Part shown: piece after piece, positions 32,493 to 41,866 of the stretch
Numbering within the stretch: position 1 is the stretch's first letter
Layout: every line of letters starts with the position of its first letter
Source: Deltaproteobacteria bacterium
GTDB taxonomy: Bacteria > Myxococcota > Myxococcia > Myxococcales > Anaeromyxobacteraceae
Direction: 5' to 3'
Length of the DNA: 64,000 bases
Assembly: GCA_016214955.1 (NCBI GenBank)
Contig: JACRMN010000015.1
Coordinates: 186,001-250,000 of the forward strand
The notes under the pieces: model-generated
Database searches by the model: none
The model's input: the letters and a program-made list of their open reading frames with translations, nothing else
Told to the model about the DNA's origin: nothing
Position numbers and translations under genes: made by a program

Positions 32493-33614
32493 TCAGTGGC
32501 GGAGGAGCGCCCAGAGGATCTCCCAGAGGATGAGCAGGATGATGGTCACCTCGAGCAGCTCGGCGCGCCGGACGCCGGTGGCCTCGTCGAGCAGGCGGTG
32601 CACGTCGGCCAGCAGCCGCTGCTTGCGGAGCACGTCCTCCTGCCAGGCCGGCAGCCGGAAGCGGCGCACCGCGGCCTGGTAGACGCGCGCCAGGTAGAAG
32701 TCGCCGACGATCTTCACGCCGTTCTCGAGCCGCTCGATCATCTCCGAGAGCTCGAGCAGGAGCGACGCGGTGCGGCGCTGGAGGTTGGCGTAACGGCGGG
32801 TGAACAGGCGCTGTGGACCGCGCCCAGCTTGCATTTCCGCGTAGATGCCCTGCAGCTCGCGGTCGAGCAGGGCGTCGTAGTAGCGCAGCTCCAGGAGGTG
32901 GGCGGTGGCGAACTCGAGCAGGTCGGGGATGTCGGCGACGCCGGAGGGCTCGTAGAGGAAGGCGCTGTTCCAGTCCACCACCGCCAGGTCGTCGGCCAGG
33001 TAGCTGAAGCGGTGCTTCAGCACGTCGGCCTCCTCGGCCGCGGAGAGCGGCGTGAGGCTCGTCTCGCCCAGCAGCAGGCGGGCGATGGGGGCTCGGGCCA
33101 TCACCTCGGCGGCCGGGACGGCCTCGTCGAACGACTGGACCAGGAAGACGTGGAAGGTCTCCAGCCCCTCCCAGCGGTGGGGCCGCACCAGGGAGGGCCC
33201 CAGGGCCCGGCCCTGCTCCTCCGCCTCGGCTCGCGCGGCGGCGTCGAGGGCCGGGGTGGGCAGGACGTTCAGCTCCTCGGCCAGGGGCAGGAGCTCCTCG
33301 AAGGAGGTGCCGGGCGAGATGGGGACCTTGTAGAGGACGCTCATCACCCCGTAGTCGAAGAGGTGGAGGCTGGCGGCGGCCTCGCGGGGTCCGGAGGCCA
33401 GCGGCGCCGTGCGCCGCCCCAGGTCGATGTGCAGCGGCGGGTGCGGGATCTCGATGGCGCCCGAGCTGTGCACGCCCTCCCAGCGGCGCCGGGCGCTGGG
33501 GCCGGCCGCCAGCGCCTCGGCGCGGGCCAGGTCGATCTCGTCGGCGACGTCGAAGAGCCGGTAGATCCGGAGCACGCCCTCGCGGATGCGATGGGGAAAG
33601 TCCCGCCCGTCCAT
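32493..33614 (-). CDS. DUF155 (RMD1/YagE)-like tail-anchored protein
   Basis: 373 residues from ATG 33614. The middle has LHLFDYGVMSVLYKVPI, and the second half has HRFSYLADDLAVVDWNSAFLYEP with LLELRYYDALLDRELQGIYAEM, then a long helical segment and a single C-terminal membrane helix (LLEVTIILLILWEILWALL). This order resembles the RMD1/DUF155 family, whose members are membrane proteins tied to cell division or mitochondrial translation in eukaryotes; the bacterial role is unknown. The match is by pattern memory and could be wrong. It follows purF by 113 nt on the same strand. Confidence 0.55.
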   Translation of the reverse strand: MDGRDFPHRIREGVLRIYRLFDVADEIDLARAEALAAGPSARRRWEGVHSSGAIEIPHPPLHIDLGRRTAPLASGPREAAASLHLFDYGVMSVLYKVPISPGTSFEELLPLAEELNVLPTPALDAAARAEAEEQGRALGPSLVRPHRWEGLETFHVFLVQSFDEAVPAAEVMARAPIARLLLGETSLTPLSAAEEADVLKHRFSYLADDLAVVDWNSAFLYEPSGVADIPDLLEFATAHLLELRYYDALLDRELQGIYAEMQAGRGPQRLFTRRYANLQRRTASLLLELSEMIERLENGVKIVGDFYLARVYQAAVRRFRLPAWQEDVLRKQRLLADVHRLLDEATGVRRAELLEVTIILLILWEILWALLRH

Positions 33615-33699
33615 GGGACGAGTAGACCATGGAGCCGGGGGCTTCGCCCCCTCTCCGTGGAACGGCCTGCTGCTCTCGCTCCGGATCGGGTGCGCGCGG

Positions 33700-33727
33700 C
33701 CGGGCGACCCCGAAAAGGGAGGCCCGG
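33700..33727 (-). terminator. Hairpin directly after purF
   Basis: CCGGGC (33700-33705) pairs with GCCCGG (33722-33727), with an inner CCC/GGG pairing around GAAAA. It starts immediately after the purF stop codon. No T run follows, so it may only protect the message end. Confidence 0.3.
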
Positions 33728-35191
33728 CTACCCGCCCACCAGCCGCAGCGGCGGCGCGGAGCGGCCCGGGCTGCGGGCGAAGTTCACCAGGTAGTCGCCG
33801 GAGAAGCAGGCGTCGCAGAAGCCCTGGCGCGCCTCGCCCAGCGCCACGTAGAGGGCCTCGATGGAGAGGTAGCCGAGGGAGTCGGCGGTGACGTAGCGGG
33901 CGATCTCGTCGACGCTGTGGGAGGCGGCGATGAGCTCCTGCCGGGTGGGGGTGTCGATGCCGTAGTAGCAGGGCCAGGCGGTGGGCGGCGAGCTGATGCG
34001 CAGGTGGACCTCGGCGGCACCGGCGGCGCGGATCATCTTCACGATCTTGCGGCTGGTGGTGCCGCGGACGATGGAGTCGTCCACCACCACCACCCGCTTG
34101 CCGCGGATGGCCGACTGCACCGCGTTGAGCTTGAGCTTCACGCCGAAGTGGCGGATGGACTGCTGCGGCTCGATGAAGGTGCGCCCCACGTAGTGGGAGC
34201 GCACCAGCCCCATGGCGAAGGGCACGCCGCTCTGGTGGGCGTAGCCGATGGCCGCGGGAACGCCGGAGTCGGGCACGGGGATGACCACGTCGGCGGCCAC
34301 CGGGTGGTCCTTGGCGAGCTGCCGGCCGAAGCCCTGGCGCACGTCGTAGACCGAGCGGCCGAAGAGCACCGAGTCGGGCCGGGCGAAGTAGATGTGCTCG
34401 AAGACGCAGCGGCCCAGCCGCGCCGGCCGCTCGGCGCCGGGGAAGAGCCGCTCCGAGCGCAGGCCCTCGCCGTCGATGATCACCAGCTCGCCCGGCTCGA
34501 CCTCGCGCACCAGCTCGGCCTCGATGAGGTCCAGCGCCGTGCTCTCGCTGGCCAGCACCCAGCTCCCCTTGTGGCGCCCCAGCACCAGCGGGCGGAAGCC
34601 CATGGGGTCGCGGACCCCGACCATGGCCTTCTCGGAGAGGAAGAGCAGCGAGTAGGCCCCGGCCACGCGCGCCAGCGCCTCGCGGATGGCGCCGACGAGG
34701 TGCTCGGTGGTGCCGGGCTTGGCCGGGGTGCGGGCCCGGGCCATGAGGTGGACGATGACCTCGGTGTCGCTGGTGCTCTGGAAGATGGAGCCCTGGGCCT
34801 CGAGCTCGGCGCGCAGCGCGTCGCCGTTCACCAGGTTGCCGTTGTGGGCCAGCGCCATGGCGCCGCCGGCGTACTGCACCGCCAGCGGCTGGGCGTTCTT
34901 GAGGCTGGAGGCGCCGGCGGTGGAGTAGCGGACGTGGCCGATGGCGGCGCCGCCGGGGAGCTTGGCGAGCACGTCGGCGGTGAAGATGTCGGCCACCAGC
35001 CCCATGCCGCGGTGGACGTGGAGCACCTGCCCCTCGGTGGAGACGATGCCGGCCGACTCCTGACCCCGGTGCTGCAGGGCGTGGAGCCCCAGGTAGGTGA
35101 AGTTCGACGCCTCCTCGCTCTGCCCGAGGGCCCAGATCCCGAACACGCCGCACTCGTCGGCGAGCTTGTCGTAGATGGCGTCGTAACCCAT
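33728..35191 (-). CDS. purF: Amidophosphoribosyltransferase
   Basis: 487 residues from ATG 35191. It commits PRPP and glutamine to purine synthesis. An 11- to 13-residue propeptide precedes the nucleophile Cys14 (DECGVFGIW). Glutaminase landmarks [12 protein letters not shown] and AHNGNLVN are present, and the PRPP loop is [16 protein letters not shown]. Cys residues in [22 protein letters not shown] and [10 protein letters not shown] are placed as in the Bacillus-type 4Fe-4S enzyme, so it is probably of the cluster-bearing, propeptide-processed class. It lies head-to-head with the ceramidase-like gene, 27 bases apart. Confidence 0.97.
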   Translation of the reverse strand: MGYDAIYDKLADECGVFGIWALGQSEEASNFTYLGLHALQHRGQESAGIVSTEGQVLHVHRGMGLVADIFTADVLAKLPGGAAIGHVRYSTAGASSLKNAQPLAVQYAGGAMALAHNGNLVNGDALRAELEAQGSIFQSTSDTEVIVHLMARARTPAKPGTTEHLVGAIREALARVAGAYSLLFLSEKAMVGVRDPMGFRPLVLGRHKGSWVLASESTALDLIEAELVREVEPGELVIIDGEGLRSERLFPGAERPARLGRCVFEHIYFARPDSVLFGRSVYDVRQGFGRQLAKDHPVAADVVIPVPDSGVPAAIGYAHQSGVPFAMGLVRSHYVGRTFIEPQQSIRHFGVKLKLNAVQSAIRGKRVVVVDDSIVRGTTSRKIVKMIRAAGAAEVHLRISSPPTAWPCYYGIDTPTRQELIAASHSVDEIARYVTADSLGYLSIEALYVALGEARQGFCDACFSGDYLVNFARSPGRSAPPLRLVGG

Positions 35192-35218
35192 GAGGGCGCG
35201 GAGTATAACGATCCCGGA

Positions 35219-36481
35219 TTGAAAAAGCTGCTGACCGCCGCCGCGGCACTGGCCGCGGTCCTGATCGCCGCCGTGGCCCTGCTCTCGCTCCCGCGAGCGG
35301 AGCGCGACGGGCCGCCCCGGGTCACCGGCACCTGCTCCACCGAGGGTCCGCTCCAGGGCGGCGCGGCGACCGTGCCCCTCACCTTCGCCGGGCCGGTGCC
35401 CATCGGCGGCTTCCCGCGCCTGCGCTGGACGGCGGAGGGAACCCGCGACCCGCTGGCGGTGCGGGCGCTGGTGCTCTCGGGCCCGGGCTGCGCGGTGGGG
35501 CTGGTCTCCGCCGAGATCCTGCTCGTGCCCGGTGCGCTGGAGCGGGCCGTGTCCGAGCGCACGCGCGACCTGGGGCTGGGTGCGCTGGTGGTGGGCGCCA
35601 CCCACACCCACGCCGGACCGGGCGGCTACTGGGACTCCTTCGTCGCCGCGCGCATCGCCACCGGGCCCTACGACCCGGCCATCCTGGAGCGGATCGCCGA
35701 TGCCATGGCCCAGGCGCTGCGGCAGGCCGCGGCCGCGCGCCGGCCGGTGCAGGCGGAGGCCGCGGAGGTCGATGCGCGGGCGCTGGCGAGGAACCGGACC
35801 GGCGCCGCCGCCGACGGGCGGCTGGTGGTGCTCCGGCTCCGTGCCGGCCCCGAGGTGGTGGGCGAGATCGCCTCGCTCGGAACCCACGCCACCCTGCTGG
35901 GCGCGCAGCAGCGGCTGCTCTCGGGCGACTGGCCCGGAGCGCTGATGCGCCTGTCGGCGGCGCCGCGCCTCTTCTTCCCCGGCGCGCTGGGCGACCAGTC
36001 GGCGGCCGGACCGGAGACGGCGAGCCCGGAGCGGTACGCCGAGGCCGTCGCCGCCCGGATCGAGCGCGCTCCTCTGCGCCCCCTGGCCCCCGCGCTGGCC
36101 GCGGCGCGCGCCGAGGTGCCGCTGCCCTGGCCCTCGCCGGGCGGGGCACCGCGCCTCCTGCGACCCGCGGCCGGCCGGCTCCTCGGCGGCGGCATGCCGG
36201 CCCAGGCGGCCGCCACCGCGGTGCGCATCGGGCCGCTCCTGCTCGTCGCCGTGCCGGCGGAGCCGGTGGAGGAGGTCGGCCGCGGCTGGCGCGAGGCGGC
36301 CGGCCCCGGCGCCGAGATCCTGTCCCTCTGCGGCGCCTACGCCGGCTACGTGGAGACGCCGGAGCGCATGGCCCGCGATGACGGGGAGACGGCCCGGACC
36401 TACTACGGCCCGGCGATGGCTGCGCGCCTCGAGGCGGCGATCCGCATGGCGGCCGGGGCCGCGGCGGCGCCGGCGCGCTGA
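35219..36481 (+). CDS. Neutral/alkaline ceramidase N-domain-like exported protein
   Basis: 420 residues from a TTG at 35219, the only sensible start before the signal/anchor segment [36 protein letters not shown] at about residues 122-134 is the zinc-site hallmark of the neutral ceramidase N-terminal domain. LIGTHATL-like [10 protein letters not shown] and [11 protein letters not shown] follow. It lacks the C-terminal domain of real ceramidases (which run 650 residues or more), so the substrate is uncertain; related short bacterial proteins are usually uncharacterised. Divergent from purF. Confidence 0.7.
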   Translation: MKKLLTAAAALAAVLIAAVALLSLPRAERDGPPRVTGTCSTEGPLQGGAATVPLTFAGPVPIGGFPRLRWTAEGTRDPLAVRALVLSGPGCAVGLVSAEILLVPGALERAVSERTRDLGLGALVVGATHTHAGPGGYWDSFVAARIATGPYDPAILERIADAMAQALRQAAAARRPVQAEAAEVDARALARNRTGAAADGRLVVLRLRAGPEVVGEIASLGTHATLLGAQQRLLSGDWPGALMRLSAAPRLFFPGALGDQSAAGPETASPERYAEAVAARIERAPLRPLAPALAAARAEVPLPWPSPGGAPRLLRPAAGRLLGGGMPAQAAATAVRIGPLLLVAVPAEPVEEVGRGWREAAGPGAEILSLCGAYAGYVETPERMARDDGETARTYYGPAMAARLEAAIRMAAGAAAAPAR

Positions 36482-36650
36482 CCGCGCTCGCGGGCGGCGC
36501 GATGCGCAAGCGGGCATCGGGGCGCGTGGCTCGCTGACGCGCGCCGGGCCGCGCCACGCACATTCGGCCGGGTCGCGCCGGCCCTTGCCGCTTCGCCGCA
36601 GGGCCAGGCGCCGCGCCGGGCGTAGGATCTTGCCAGCGAGGAGGTGGATC
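36482..36650. other. Spacer before the universal stress gene
   Basis: Short, very GC-rich, no gene seen. A strong Shine-Dalgarno (AGGAGGT at 36639-36645) precedes the ATG at 36651 and fixes that start against the longer in-frame option at 36378. Confidence 0.5.
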
Positions 36651-37118
36651 ATGGCCGGCTGGAAGCGGATCCTGTGCCCGGTGGACTTCTCGGACAGCTC
36701 GCGCCACGGGATGATGGAGGCGCTGGAGATTGCCCGACGGTATGCCGGCCAGGTGGTGCTGCTCCACGTGCTGGAGCAGGGCTGGTCGATGGCCCGTGCC
36801 GACCTCCTCGCACCACCCGAGTTCGTGAACAAGCTGCGGGACGGCGCGCTCGCCGACCTGGCCGCCTGGCGCAAGGTGGCGGAGGAGTTCGCGCCGGGCA
36901 TGGCGGTGACCGAGATGATCGGGGGGCACCCGGCGACCGAGATCGCCCGGGTGGCGAAGGAGGGCGGCTTCGACCTCATCGTGATGGGCACCCACGGCCG
37001 GCGCGGCCTCCGCCGGCTGGTGCTGGGCTCGGTGGCCGAGGAGGTGGTCCGCTCGGCGCCGTGCTCGGTGCTGACGGTGCGCAACCGCCACGACGAGTTC
37101 GAGGTGAAGCCCGACTGA
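36651..37118 (+). CDS. Universal stress protein (UspA family)
   Basis: 155 residues. [19 protein letters not shown] opens the fold, and the ATP-binding pattern G-2x-G-9x-G(S) is present as [20 protein letters not shown], followed by SAPCSVLTV. So it is an ATP-binding type UspA-like protein, cytoplasmic, role in stress survival unspecified. Start chosen at the ATG with a strong Shine-Dalgarno. Monocistronic; ends before a long hairpin shared with the convergent operon. Confidence 0.95.
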   Translation: MAGWKRILCPVDFSDSSRHGMMEALEIARRYAGQVVLLHVLEQGWSMARADLLAPPEFVNKLRDGALADLAAWRKVAEEFAPGMAVTEMIGGHPATEIARVAKEGGFDLIVMGTHGRRGLRRLVLGSVAEEVVRSAPCSVLTVRNRHDEFEVKPD

Positions 37119-37143
37119 GGGACGGAGGGCGATGGGGGGACGT

Positions 37144-37187
37144 GCCCGGGCACGGCGCGCAGCGTGAGGCCTGCGCCGCGCCCGGGC
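37144..37187. terminator. Long hairpin between convergent genes, candidate two-way terminator
   Basis: GCCCGGGC (37144-37151) pairs with GCCCGGGC (37180-37187), and the stem continues with CGGC/GCCG and GCAG/CTGC interrupted by one mismatch and a two-base bulge. It lies between the stops of the stress-protein gene and the minus-strand operon. There is no T tract. Confidence 0.5.
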
Positions 37188-37200
37188 GGGTGGGCGGGAG

Positions 37201-39006
37201 CTAAAACCGCACCACCGGCTGGCCGGCCCCGTCGAAGGAGAGCCAGCCGAAGGCGCCGGCGGCCACCGCGAACACCAGCGAGCCCGAGGCGGCGATCCAG
37301 GCGCTGCGGCGCGAGGCGTCGGCCGAGGCGCGCGCTCGGTCGTAGTCGGCGCGCGCGATGCCCGGGTGGAGCGTTCCCGCGGGAGAGACCATGGCGCTGG
37401 CCCGGCGGTCCTGCGAGCGCGCGTCGAGCCCCTGCCACAGGGCCACGGCGCCGAGGCCCACCGCCGCCGCTCCGCTGCCCCACATCGCCGGCCGGTACCA
37501 GGTCCGGCCACCGCCCGGCTCCAGGGCTGGCGCGGGGCGCGCGAGGTCGAGCGCCGCGACCTCCTTCGCGCGCTCGGGCTCGGGCCGGGAGAGCTGGGCG
37601 GGCAGCGGGGGATCGGCGGGCCTGGCAGCCGCGGGCGGAGGGGGCGGCGGCGGGCTGAGCGCGCGGGCGGGGGCGGCGGTGGGCGGCGGCTCGGCCCTTC
37701 GCCCCGGAGCGACCGAGGCGAGGGCGTGCTCGGCGGGGCGGCCGGAGGGAGCAGCCGGCGTTGCTGGCGCGGTGCCGGGGGAGGCCCCGGGCAGCGGGGG
37801 CCGCGCGGACGGTGCGGGGGCGAGCGCCGTCGTGGGGACGGACAGGGCGACGGGCGCTGCGGGCGGAGGCAGTGCGGCGAGGGGCGGGGGCGGGGGGCCC
37901 TTCGGCTCGGCGGACGGCGCCGCCCGGGCGACGGGAACGGGCGGCGGCACGGGCAGGGGCACCGGAGCGCTCTTGCCGACCACCACGACCTTGGACTGCT
38001 GGCCGGTGAGCAGGAAGGCGGCCAGCGCCGCCAGGTTGGCCGAGGGCACCGCCCCCGCGGCCATGCGCACCCGCCCCTCGCGCTGCAGGGCGCCGCGCCG
38101 GATGTCGTAGAGCGAGCCCACCAGGAAGGGCACGTCGTTCTCGATGGCGATGCTGGTGGCGAGCACGCGATCGGCTCCCAGCCAGGCGCCGGCCCGCACC
38201 ACGCCGGCCGGCCGCTGCGCGCTTGCCAGCGCCAGGCCGGGGCCGGCGTTGACCCGCAGCGCCTCGGCGAGCCCGAAGTCGAGGGACACGGTGCGGTCCT
38301 CGTCCTTGAGCTCCACGAAGACGCTGGGCACCCGGAGCGAGCCCACCGCGCCGCCGACGCGGTAGCGGCCGGGGGGCAGCGAGACCGTCACCGGCGCCGG
38401 CCCCAGGTTCCGGCCGCTCACGTAGATGGTGGCCGACCAGCCGAGGGCGTCCACGGTGATGCGCCGCCGGGGGCGCACCGCCAGCCGGGCGCGGGCGGCG
38501 TCGAAGTCGCGGCGGTAGGTGGGCGAGTACTGGTCGGGGTCGGGCTGGTGGCGGGGCTCGATGGCGAGGAGCCGCTCCCAGGCCTCGCGCTCCTCCTTGA
38601 GGTGCCCGATGGTTCCCTCGGCGTGGGCCAGCCGGAGCTGGGCCCGCACCCACTGCGAGTAGGCCTCCGGCCCCTCGGGCAGCCGCTCCAGGTCGTCGAG
38701 GATGGCGTAGAGCGTGCGGATGGAGCTCGGGTACTCGCCGTTCTGGTAGGTGGCCAGCGCGCCGCCGTAGGCGCGCTCCAGCTCCGCCAGCGTGGCGTTG
38801 GACGACTGGCCGAGGAGCCGCTGGCGCATCTCCGGCACCTCCTGCACGCCGCTGGTGCGCTCGCGGCAGGCGGCCCGCAGGTGGTGGGTCATCTCCGCCA
38901 GCTCCGGCTCGGGGCCGGGCGGGTCGGCGACCGCCAGGATGGCGAGCGTCTCCTGGGCCGCGGCGCGGCCGGCGAGGAGGAGCGCGACGGCGAGCGCCCG
39001 GCTCAC
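37201..39006 (-). CDS. Exported PEGA-like protein with Pro-rich linker and two C-terminal membrane segments
   Basis: 601 residues, GTG start overlapping the upstream lipoprotein stop (GTGA). Signal peptide ([17 protein letters not shown]). Residues about 20-150 are helical, including [20 protein letters not shown]. About 155-215 looks like a PEGA-type fold ([20 protein letters not shown], then PGRYRV). A Pro/Ala-rich linker runs from about 330 to 490, followed by hydrophobic segments ([36 protein letters not shown]). Such mixes are common in myxobacterial envelope proteins of unknown role. Last gene of a three-gene run. Confidence 0.75.
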   Translation of the reverse strand: MSRALAVALLLAGRAAAQETLAILAVADPPGPEPELAEMTHHLRAACRERTSGVQEVPEMRQRLLGQSSNATLAELERAYGGALATYQNGEYPSSIRTLYAILDDLERLPEGPEAYSQWVRAQLRLAHAEGTIGHLKEEREAWERLLAIEPRHQPDPDQYSPTYRRDFDAARARLAVRPRRRITVDALGWSATIYVSGRNLGPAPVTVSLPPGRYRVGGAVGSLRVPSVFVELKDEDRTVSLDFGLAEALRVNAGPGLALASAQRPAGVVRAGAWLGADRVLATSIAIENDVPFLVGSLYDIRRGALQREGRVRMAAGAVPSANLAALAAFLLTGQQSKVVVVGKSAPVPLPVPPPVPVARAAPSAEPKGPPPPPLAALPPPAAPVALSVPTTALAPAPSARPPLPGASPGTAPATPAAPSGRPAEHALASVAPGRRAEPPPTAAPARALSPPPPPPPAAARPADPPLPAQLSRPEPERAKEVAALDLARPAPALEPGGGRTWYRPAMWGSGAAAVGLGAVALWQGLDARSQDRRASAMVSPAGTLHPGIARADYDRARASADASRRSAWIAASGSLVFAVAAGAFGWLSFDGAGQPVVRF

Positions 39007-40892
39007 GGCAGCGGGCTCCCGGCGTTCCCGGTGTTGCGGACGTCGTGGTGGGCCTTGGGCCAGGGCGCGGCGGCGTCGAGCGCGCCGTCCACGACGACGG
39101 CGTAGAGGTTGCCGTCGGCGGAGCCGAAGTGGGCGGTGGGGAGCTTGCCGGCCAGCGCCGGGGCGACGGTGGGGAACCGCAGCGCGGCCACGCCGAGCGG
39201 CGGGGGGGACATGCCGTCGGTGGACCAGATCACGGCGCCCGTCTCGCCGTCGACGGCGTACAGGCCGCCTCCCGAGGTGACGGCGAGGAGGTCCACCCCG
39301 CTGGCGTCGCGGGCGGTGAGCGCGACGCCGGTGACGCCAGCGCCGAGATCGACCGCGCCCGTCCAGCGCTCCTCGTGGCCACCGCCCGCCGCCGGGGTGA
39401 GCCGGTGCAGCAGGTTGTCGTTGGTGCCCACCACCAGGTCGCCGTCGGAGCGGACGGCGATGGAGCCGTCGGCCTTGCCGGTGAGCCGGACCAGGAAGGT
39501 GGCCGCCCCGGCGGGCGAGAGGCGGAAGATCTGGCCGTTGCCGCAAGCGGCGATCGCGTTCCCGGCAGCGTCGATCGCCAGGGGGGCGTCGATGCGGGTG
39601 CAGTCGGTGCTGGCCTCGGTAGGCGTCGTGGACCAGTCCTGCGTGTAGGCGGCACCGTCGAAGGTGAAGGCGCGCACTGCCGCGGTGTCGGTGGCGGTGC
39701 GCGTGGCAGCGCGAAGCTTGCCGCTCTGGTCGACGACGGCCGAACCGGAGAAGGCGTCACCGAGTGGCGAGGAAGCGCCCAGCGAACCGTCGGCCTTCGC
39801 CGCGTAAAGGCGCCGGGCGGAACTCGTGGAGTGCGCAACGTCCGCTCCATCCACTGCCGGCGTGAAGAGAGTCGCGGCGGGCAGCGGCTCGGCCGTGGGA
39901 TACCGGATCGTCGATCCGTTCCCGAGCCGGCCGTACATCCTTCCGTCCTCGCTCCCCACCCAGATGGCCGCTGCGCCCGCGCTCGGGGCTGCCGTGATGA
40001 ACGAGGAGCCGATCGTCAGGCGCCATGCCTCCGTTCCTTCGGGGTTCACGGCGCGGAGCTGCTCGGAGGTCGCGGACACCCCGGCGACGAGAGTCCCGTC
40101 GGCCATGACGGCAGGACTGGTGACCGGGGCGCCGGCCGCGTACACCCACCGCATCCGCGTCACCTGCGTGCTGGCGACCGCCGACGCCTGGTGGCCCGCC
40201 TGGTCGGCGGCCCGCACCGCCACCTGCACCGCCCGCTCGAAGTGCGGGAACGGGTAGCTCCCCAGCTCCACGTCGGCCGCGAACTGGTCGGTCGCGCCCT
40301 GGCGAGCGAGCGCCACGCTCCGCGCGGCGTCGAGATCCAGGGTCGCGGTCACCGCGGACACGTTGGGCTCGGTGACCGTGGCCGTGACCCGCAGCCGGCC
40401 GTCTCGCCTGCAGCCTCCGGTGCAGGCCGCAGCCACTGCCGAGAGGACCGGCGGGCCGAGGTCCACCTGCACGGTGCGCGACGCGCTGCGCTGCTCGGCG
40501 TGGGTGCCGCGCGCCGCGACCGCCTCCAGGACCACCGCGCCGGCCGTTCCGGCCCCCGGGCTCCAGCTCCCCTGGTAGGCACCGCTCGACGGGTCGCGCG
40601 CCAGGGTGGCCGCAGGCTGCCCGCCGGCCAGGAGCTCGATCGAGGCCGGTGCGGCCCGCGAGGCGAGGAGCACCTCCACGGTCGCCGAGACGTCCACCGA
40701 GCCGCCGACCCAGGTGCCGGCCGCGGGCGCGGTCAGCGCCAGCCTGTATGCAGTCACGCACACGCCGTCTCCACCCGAGCGCTCGCACACCTGGCCGGCG
40801 GCACAGGCGGCGTCGCTCTCGCAGCGCGGGTGGTCCTGCGGCGCGCCGCAGGCGGCGAGGAGAAGGGCCAGGATGGGAGCGGTCCGCTTCAT
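39003..40892 (-). CDS. Lipoprotein with Cys-rich N-terminus, Ig-like domain and PQQ-type beta propeller
   Basis: 629 residues. Lipobox LLAAC (Cys15). The next 35 residues hold a small Cys-rich motif ([15 protein letters not shown]). About 50-240 look like two Ig-like domains with [10 protein letters not shown] and [10 protein letters not shown]. From about 255 to the end, repeated blades such as [24 protein letters not shown] resemble a PQQ-type WD/propeller fold ([33 protein letters not shown]). It is probably on the outer membrane or in the periplasm. Same Cys motif as the lipoprotein at 41867-43675. Confidence 0.78.
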   Translation of the reverse strand: MKRTAPILALLLAACGAPQDHPRCESDAACAAGQVCERSGGDGVCVTAYRLALTAPAAGTWVGGSVDVSATVEVLLASRAAPASIELLAGGQPAATLARDPSSGAYQGSWSPGAGTAGAVVLEAVAARGTHAEQRSASRTVQVDLGPPVLSAVAAACTGGCRRDGRLRVTATVTEPNVSAVTATLDLDAARSVALARQGATDQFAADVELGSYPFPHFERAVQVAVRAADQAGHQASAVASTQVTRMRWVYAAGAPVTSPAVMADGTLVAGVSATSEQLRAVNPEGTEAWRLTIGSSFITAAPSAGAAAIWVGSEDGRMYGRLGNGSTIRYPTAEPLPAATLFTPAVDGADVAHSTSSARRLYAAKADGSLGASSPLGDAFSGSAVVDQSGKLRAATRTATDTAAVRAFTFDGAAYTQDWSTTPTEASTDCTRIDAPLAIDAAGNAIAACGNGQIFRLSPAGAATFLVRLTGKADGSIAVRSDGDLVVGTNDNLLHRLTPAAGGGHEERWTGAVDLGAGVTGVALTARDASGVDLLAVTSGGGLYAVDGETGAVIWSTDGMSPPPLGVAALRFPTVAPALAGKLPTAHFGSADGNLYAVVVDGALDAAAPWPKAHHDVRNTGNAGSPLP

Positions 40893-40903
40893 GTTTTCCC
40901 CGT

Positions 40904-41560
40904 CTAGAAGGCGAGTTTCCAGGTGAGGCCCACGGCTGCGGCGGCCGCGCCGCCGGCCAGGGTGGCGCCGCTGGCGAGCCGCCAGCGCTGCCAGGCGTTG
41001 CGGTGGCGCAGCCAGCCCACCGGATCACCCGCCGCCCAGGCGCGGTCGGCGGCACTGGCGCTGTTGCGCGCCACCAGCGCGAAGGCGGCGCCCGCCGCCA
41101 GGAGCGCGACACCGCTCCCGGCCACGATCCAGGGGCCCACCCTGTCGTCGCTGCGGCGGGGCACGGCCTGCAGCAGCTCCTGCAGCGACTCGCGGAGCAG
41201 CGGGACGGCGTCGGCGCCGGGCGCCACCTCCAGCGCGCGGCGGGCCAGGGCCTTCTCGGCGCCCGCGGGCGTGAGGCTGAGGAGGTAGCGGCTGCCCTGG
41301 GTGCGCCCCTCGGCCACCGACGAGACGGCCATGGGGAGGCCGGCGCGCGAGGCGGCCCGCGCCGCCTCCTCCTCCCCTTCGCAGGCCACGCCGTAGTCGA
41401 GGAAGGCGCGCCCGATCGACCGGGCCGCAACGGCCACGGCGTCGGCCTTGGCCAGGCCGGGCTCGCCCCGGACGAGGGGGCGACAGAGGAGCAGGCGGTC
41501 GTCGGCGGGCGGACCGCCGGAGAGCGCGAGGAGCAGGGGTAGGGCCAGGTGGATGAGCAT
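40904..41560 (-). CDS. Exported or membrane protein of unknown function
   Basis: 218 residues from ATG 41560, which begins a signal peptide (MLIHLALPLLLALSGG); the longer in-frame option at 41779 has no signal. The middle has ARSIGRAFLDYGVACEGEEE. Two membrane helices close the protein (GPWIVAGSGVALLAAGAAFALV and the segment ASGATLAGGAAAAAVGLTW). First gene of the minus-strand three-gene run, 11 nt before the propeller lipoprotein gene. No family recognised. Confidence 0.7.
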   Translation of the reverse strand: MLIHLALPLLLALSGGPPADDRLLLCRPLVRGEPGLAKADAVAVAARSIGRAFLDYGVACEGEEEAARAASRAGLPMAVSSVAEGRTQGSRYLLSLTPAGAEKALARRALEVAPGADAVPLLRESLQELLQAVPRRSDDRVGPWIVAGSGVALLAAGAAFALVARNSASAADRAWAAGDPVGWLRHRNAWQRWRLASGATLAGGAAAAAVGLTWKLAF

Positions 41561-41866
41561 GGCGGTGCGTCCGGGAGGCCGGTGCAAGGGCCGTGCAACG
41601 TGCCGGGAACCGCGGTCATGGTGCCACAACCCGTGATTTTGACTCAAGGCGAATTCCACTGAGGGAGGATGGGCGCGACGCCCCGAGCCCGGGACCGGTC
41701 CGTCTTTTGGCCGCTGCGGCCGAACCGCGAACCGGGGGGTCGCGCAACCCTGCGATTCGCCGCGGCCAGCCGCTGGCACGGGACCCGCAGTGCCGTCCCG
41801 CCGTCTTGCCGTACCAAACGTGAATGTACTAATGGTCCCGGTTCCTCGAAGCGCGGGGGTTCATCG
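41561..41866. promoter_or_regulatory. Divergent control region of two lipoprotein loci
   Basis: 306 bases without a gene. Sigma-54-like spacings occur on both strands: TGGCAC-N5-CCGCA on plus (41774-41789), and on minus TTGCAC-N5-TTGCA (41583-41598) and TGGCAC-N5-CCGCG. All deviate from the consensus TGGCAC-N5-TTGCA at key positions, so they are only candidates. A direct repeat TGCAA...TGCAA lies at 41583-41598. No clear sigma-70 promoter. Confidence 0.3.

Noticed and set aside
32493-35249. Long open frames of 300 to 1800 codons in other frames, such as this one
   Set aside because: Products of high GC; they overlap genes with clear families and have Arg/Pro-rich composition.
36378-36650. 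Longer N-terminus for the universal stress protein
   Set aside because: No family match, and the Shine-Dalgarno is at the later ATG.
40904-41779. Longer frame for the exported protein
   Set aside because: The added part lacks a signal and lies in the control region.
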